Shown here in pieces: positions 60,988 through 64,000 of a stretch of 64,000 bases of DNA; position 1 is the stretch's first letter; every line of letters begins with the position of its first letter. The stretch is from Autumnicola patrickiae. Lineage in GTDB: Bacteria > Bacteroidota > Bacteroidia > Flavobacteriales > Flavobacteriaceae. The stretch is taken from contig NZ_JAVRHM010000001.1 in the NCBI RefSeq assembly GCF_031846525.1, positions 248,001 through 312,000 on the forward strand, in the 5' to 3' direction. The notes beneath the pieces are model-generated. The model saw only the letters and a list, made by a program, of their open reading frames with translations, did no database searches and was not told where the DNA came from. Made by a program: the position numbers and the translations under genes.

Positions 60988-61944
60988 ATGATTATAAACC
61001 TGCTTCTTCTTATCTGCGGTTTTGCAGCCCTTATTTTTGGCGCGACAAAATTGGTGGACGCTGCTTCCAGTGTAGCCGTAAAACTGGGAATTCCAAACAT
61101 TGTTATTGGGTTAACTATTGTAGCTTTTGGAACTTCTGCTCCAGAACTGGTCGTTAACGTTTTTGCAGCGGTAAGCGGTAGTACAGAGATGGTTTTGGGA
61201 AATGTTTTGGGGAGTAACATCTTCAACATCCTTGGTATCCTGGGAATTGCTTCTATTATTTATCCTTTAACGGTTAAAACCAGCACAACATGGCTGGAGA
61301 TTCCTTTAAGCCTTCTTGCAGCTGTTTGTGTTTTGATAATTTCTGCCGATGTTCTTTTAGATGGTGCTTCGGACAACTTTATTTCAAGATCTGAAGGAAT
61401 TGTTTTGCTTTTGTTCTTCGCCATATTTCTGGTCTACAATCTCACGGTAGCAAAGGCAGGCGGGGAAGAGGAAGAAATGGAGACAAAAGATTATTCTACC
61501 GGAAAGGCTGTTATCTTTATAATCCTGGGACTTGCAGGACTTATTGTAGGTGGTAGATTAATAGTGGACAGCGCAGTGGGTATTGCAGAAGTTATAGGAC
61601 TTTCAGAAAGAGTTATAGGCTTAACTGTAGTTTCGGTAGGTACTTCGTTACCAGAACTGGCAACTTCAGTTATTGCTGTAAGGAAAAAGAACGTGGATAT
61701 TGCAATAGGAAACGTGGTTGGATCTAATATTTTTAATATTTTCCTAATCCTTGGAGTTTCCACAACAGTTGCTCCGCTCCAGATCAATGATGGTGCGTTT
61801 TTTGATATTTTCGTTAATATCGCAGCCGGACTGCTGCTTTTCATCTTTATTTTTACAGGAAAAGGAAGAAAACTGGAACGCTGGGAAGGATTTTTATTAC
61901 TGGGATTATATATTGCCTACGTAAGTTATCTCGTGGCAGCATAG
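60988..61944 (+). CDS. Calcium/sodium antiporter (CaCA family)
   Basis: A 318-aa membrane protein with two inverted repeats, each with the alpha signature: GLTIVAFGTSAPELVVNVFA plus GNVLGSNIFNI, and GLTVVSVGTSLPELATSVIA plus GNVVGSNIFNI. A short acidic cytoplasmic loop (GGEEEEMETKD) joins the halves. YrbG-like. Direction and ion preference cannot be told by sequence. Confidence 0.93.
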   Translation: MIINLLLLICGFAALIFGATKLVDAASSVAVKLGIPNIVIGLTIVAFGTSAPELVVNVFAAVSGSTEMVLGNVLGSNIFNILGILGIASIIYPLTVKTSTTWLEIPLSLLAAVCVLIISADVLLDGASDNFISRSEGIVLLLFFAIFLVYNLTVAKAGGEEEEMETKDYSTGKAVIFIILGLAGLIVGGRLIVDSAVGIAEVIGLSERVIGLTVVSVGTSLPELATSVIAVRKKNVDIAIGNVVGSNIFNIFLILGVSTTVAPLQINDGAFFDIFVNIAAGLLLFIFIFTGKGRKLERWEGFLLLGLYIAYVSYLVAA

Positions 61945-61973
61945 AATCCGCTGAAACAAAAGCATAAAACCAC

Positions 61974-64000
61974 ATGAACATCAGAAATGTATTCTTTACT
62001 CTTTTTATTCTCTTAATCTGCGGAAATGTTTCTGCTCAGGAACAGGGAAATCCATCAACAAGATTTAATGTCGATTTTGAAACTTTTACCTTAAAAAATG
62101 GTCTGAATGTTATTTTACACGTGGACGAATCTGATCCCGTGGTTGCAGTGGCATTAACCGCACATGTAGGGTCTGCAAGAGAAAAAGAAGGTCGGACTGG
62201 TTTTGCCCATCTTTTTGAACATCTGCTCTTCCTTGAGTCAGAAAATCTTGGAAAAGGCGGACTCGATAAAATGAGTGCACGCATTGGAGGTTCCGGAGCG
62301 AATGGTTCTACCAGCCGGGACAGGACAAATTATTTCCAGACTGTGCCTAATGATGCCCTGGAAAAAATGATCTGGGCAGAAGCAGATAAACTTGGATTTT
62401 TTATAAATACTGTAACAGAGCCTGTACTGGCAAAGGAAAAAGAAGTCGTCAAAAACGAAAAAAGACAAGGAATAGATAATGCTCCCTATGGCCACACCAT
62501 GTATGTTATAGATAAAAATCTCTACCCGGATGATCATCCATACAACTGGCAGGTAATAGGTTCTCTGGAAGACCTTCAAAACGCAACATTGCAGGATGTG
62601 AAAGATTTTTATAACAACTGGTACGTACCCAACAACGTGACGCTTACAATCGCCGGGGACTTCGATAAAGCACAGGCTAAAGAATGGGTTCACAAATATT
62701 TTGACGAAATCCCACGCGGGGACGAGATGCAGAGACAGGAAAAACAACCTGTGAAGCTGGCTGAAACAAAGAAGTTATATTATGAAGATAATTTCGCAAA
62801 CCTGCCGGAACTTACCATGGCATGGCCTTCTGTTTATTCTTATCATGAAGATTCCTATGCATTGGAATTACTCGCAAAATATCTTTCTGACGGAAAAAAT
62901 GCACCACTTTATCAAGACCTGGTTGACGAGAAACAACTTACGGGTAGAGTGAATATGTTTAATTATACTTCAGAATTAGCCGGGCAGTTTATGCTGCAGG
63001 TAAGAGCTTACGACGGTAAGGATCTTGATTCGGTAAAAGCTGCGATTGAAGAAAGCTTCAGAAAATTTGAAAAAGAAGGGATTCCGCAGAAGGATTTAAA
63101 GAGAATAAAAGCAGGACAGGAAAGCAATTTCTATAATAGTATTTCCAGCGTGCTGGGAAAAGGCTTTCAGCTGGCCCAGTATGAAATTTTCGCCAACGAT
63201 CCCAATTACATCAACAAGGAAGTTGAAAAAATACTTGCGGTTACTGCGGAAGATGTGATGCGGGTTTACAAGAAATACATCAAAAACAAATCTTATGTCG
63301 CGACCAGTTTTACTCCAAAAGGTCAGGTTGAACTTGCCTTAGAAGGTTCTGAAGAAGCTGAAGTTGCAGAAGAGCAAATAGTTGAAGGAGCTGAAGAGGA
63401 CATCGATTTGAACCAGGGTGTTGCTTACGAGAAGACGCCAACTTCATTTGACAGAAGTACTGAACCTCCCTACAGTTCAAAACCAGAAATGATTGAGCCG
63501 GAAATTTGGGAAGCACACTTACCTTCAGGATTAAGCGTTTCGGGAATTAAAAATACTGAAGTACCGCTCGTAAAATTTGCATTGGAGATGAAAGGCGGCC
63601 TCATGTTGGAGAATGCTGATAAAGTTGGAGTTTCCAATCTTTTAGCCGAATTAATGACAAAAGGCACAAAGGATAAGACTCCGCAGCAACTGGAAGAAGC
63701 CATAGAACTTTTGGGTTCTAATATTAATGTAAGCGCGGGAGATGAGAAAATCACATTGAGCGGGAGTACACTGGCCAAGAATTACCAGGAAACTATGGAG
63801 CTTGTTAAAGAGATCCTTTTGGAACCGCGCTGGGACGAAGAAGAGTTTCAGCTGGCAAAACAATCGGTTCTAAGCAGGATTCAGCAGATGGAAGCCAATC
63901 CAAACAGTATTGCAAGTAATGAATTTAAGAAGCTCGTCTATGGGCCAGGTCATATACTTTCCCACAATATACTCGGCACCAAAGCTTCTGTAGAAAGCAT
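61974..64000 (+). CDS. M16-family (insulinase-like) zinc peptidase, partial
   Basis: The frame is open from ATG 61974 to the window end (675 codons), so the 3' end is outside. Signal peptide (VFFTLFILLICGNVSAQ). The inverted zinc motif His79-Leu-Phe-Glu82-His83 is present (FAHLFEHLLF), and a second, probably inactive M16 domain begins near residue 505. Secreted; likely periplasmic protein turnover. It lies 29 bases after the antiporter gene, so the two may be cotranscribed. Confidence 0.92.
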   Translation, partial: MNIRNVFFTLFILLICGNVSAQEQGNPSTRFNVDFETFTLKNGLNVILHVDESDPVVAVALTAHVGSAREKEGRTGFAHLFEHLLFLESENLGKGGLDKMSARIGGSGANGSTSRDRTNYFQTVPNDALEKMIWAEADKLGFFINTVTEPVLAKEKEVVKNEKRQGIDNAPYGHTMYVIDKNLYPDDHPYNWQVIGSLEDLQNATLQDVKDFYNNWYVPNNVTLTIAGDFDKAQAKEWVHKYFDEIPRGDEMQRQEKQPVKLAETKKLYYEDNFANLPELTMAWPSVYSYHEDSYALELLAKYLSDGKNAPLYQDLVDEKQLTGRVNMFNYTSELAGQFMLQVRAYDGKDLDSVKAAIEESFRKFEKEGIPQKDLKRIKAGQESNFYNSISSVLGKGFQLAQYEIFANDPNYINKEVEKILAVTAEDVMRVYKKYIKNKSYVATSFTPKGQVELALEGSEEAEVAEEQIVEGAEEDIDLNQGVAYEKTPTSFDRSTEPPYSSKPEMIEPEIWEAHLPSGLSVSGIKNTEVPLVKFALEMKGGLMLENADKVGVSNLLAELMTKGTKDKTPQQLEEAIELLGSNINVSAGDEKITLSGSTLAKNYQETMELVKEILLEPRWDEEEFQLAKQSVLSRIQQMEANPNSIASNEFKKLVYGPGHILSHNILGTKASVES

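Noticed and set aside
1..64000. CRISPR arrays, insertion sequences, prophage, restriction or toxin systems
   Set aside because: No spaced repeat array, transposase, integrase, phage structural gene or known defence gene was found on either strand.

Overview
The window looks like a chromosomal segment of a member of the Bacteroidota, most likely a marine Flavobacteriaceae of the Gramella/Salegentibacter/Zunongwangia type (inference from protein style only). The supporting signs are an AT-rich genome, few Shine-Dalgarno sites, short leaders behind TAnnTTTG-type -7 boxes, lipoproteins with acidic residues after the lipobox Cys, and families typical of the group (DUF349, tandem DUF368, OstA-like, bacillithiol genes, bacterial GH3). 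I see no insertion sequence, prophage, CRISPR array or integrase, and coding density is high.

Layout. 1-2.8 kb: end of a Rel/Spo homologue, a Fur-family regulator and purA. 2.9-4.6 kb: two exported ferritin-like proteins (minus strand). 4.9-9.3 kb: OstA-like LPS-export protein, class III aminotransferase, TPR protein. 9.5-14.7 kb: two DUF368 polyprenyl-phosphate transporter-like genes, aroE, and a large acidic DUF349 protein. 14.8-21.4 kb: mazG, a lipocalin-like lipoprotein, a repeat-bearing gap, tRNA-His with terminator, bshB1, a Cys/Met-type PLP enzyme, a PH-domain protein, DUF1622, and a trehalase lipoprotein. 21.5-27.5 kb: GNAT acetyltransferase, MBL-fold lipoprotein, sucC, an MFS exporter, lysA. 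27.8-36.9 kb: CHAD, 2H phosphoesterase, NIPSNAP, pentapeptide, NudK-like Nudix, AI-2E-type transporter, CDF transporter, a DUF389 protein with an unusual N-terminal region, DUF4168. 37-41.9 kb: cold-shock protein, small secreted metallopeptidase, GH3-family protein, and a small redox/signalling operon (AhpD-like, GAF-HisKA protein without ATPase, response regulator, DUF3820). 42-49.3 kb: pyrG-yidC, MORN protein, lipoprotein, mnmA, nitronate monooxygenase. 49.3-53.8 kb: a minus-strand guaA / LysM-periplasmic-binding / OsmC / DUF922 operon. 53.9-64 kb: SIMPL protein, a 51-aa membrane protein, group II PLP decarboxylase, bshC, M14 carboxypeptidase-like protein, Ca/Na antiporter, and the start of an M16 peptidase.

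Most genes are housekeeping or cell-envelope. Themes that recur are thiol/redox chemistry (bshB1, bshC, AhpD-like, OsmC), envelope biogenesis (OstA, DUF368, YidC, LysM protein) and purine/pyrimidine synthesis (purA, guaA, pyrG).

The most interesting non-coding signal is a short interspersed repeat, core AAAATGnCAATTATCGATC. It occurs seven times clearly, plus one diverged copy, and only between genes. Several copies sit a few bases after a stop codon; two form an inverted pair about 180 bp apart, and two flank the tiny membrane-protein gene as direct copies. I do not recognise it as a described element.
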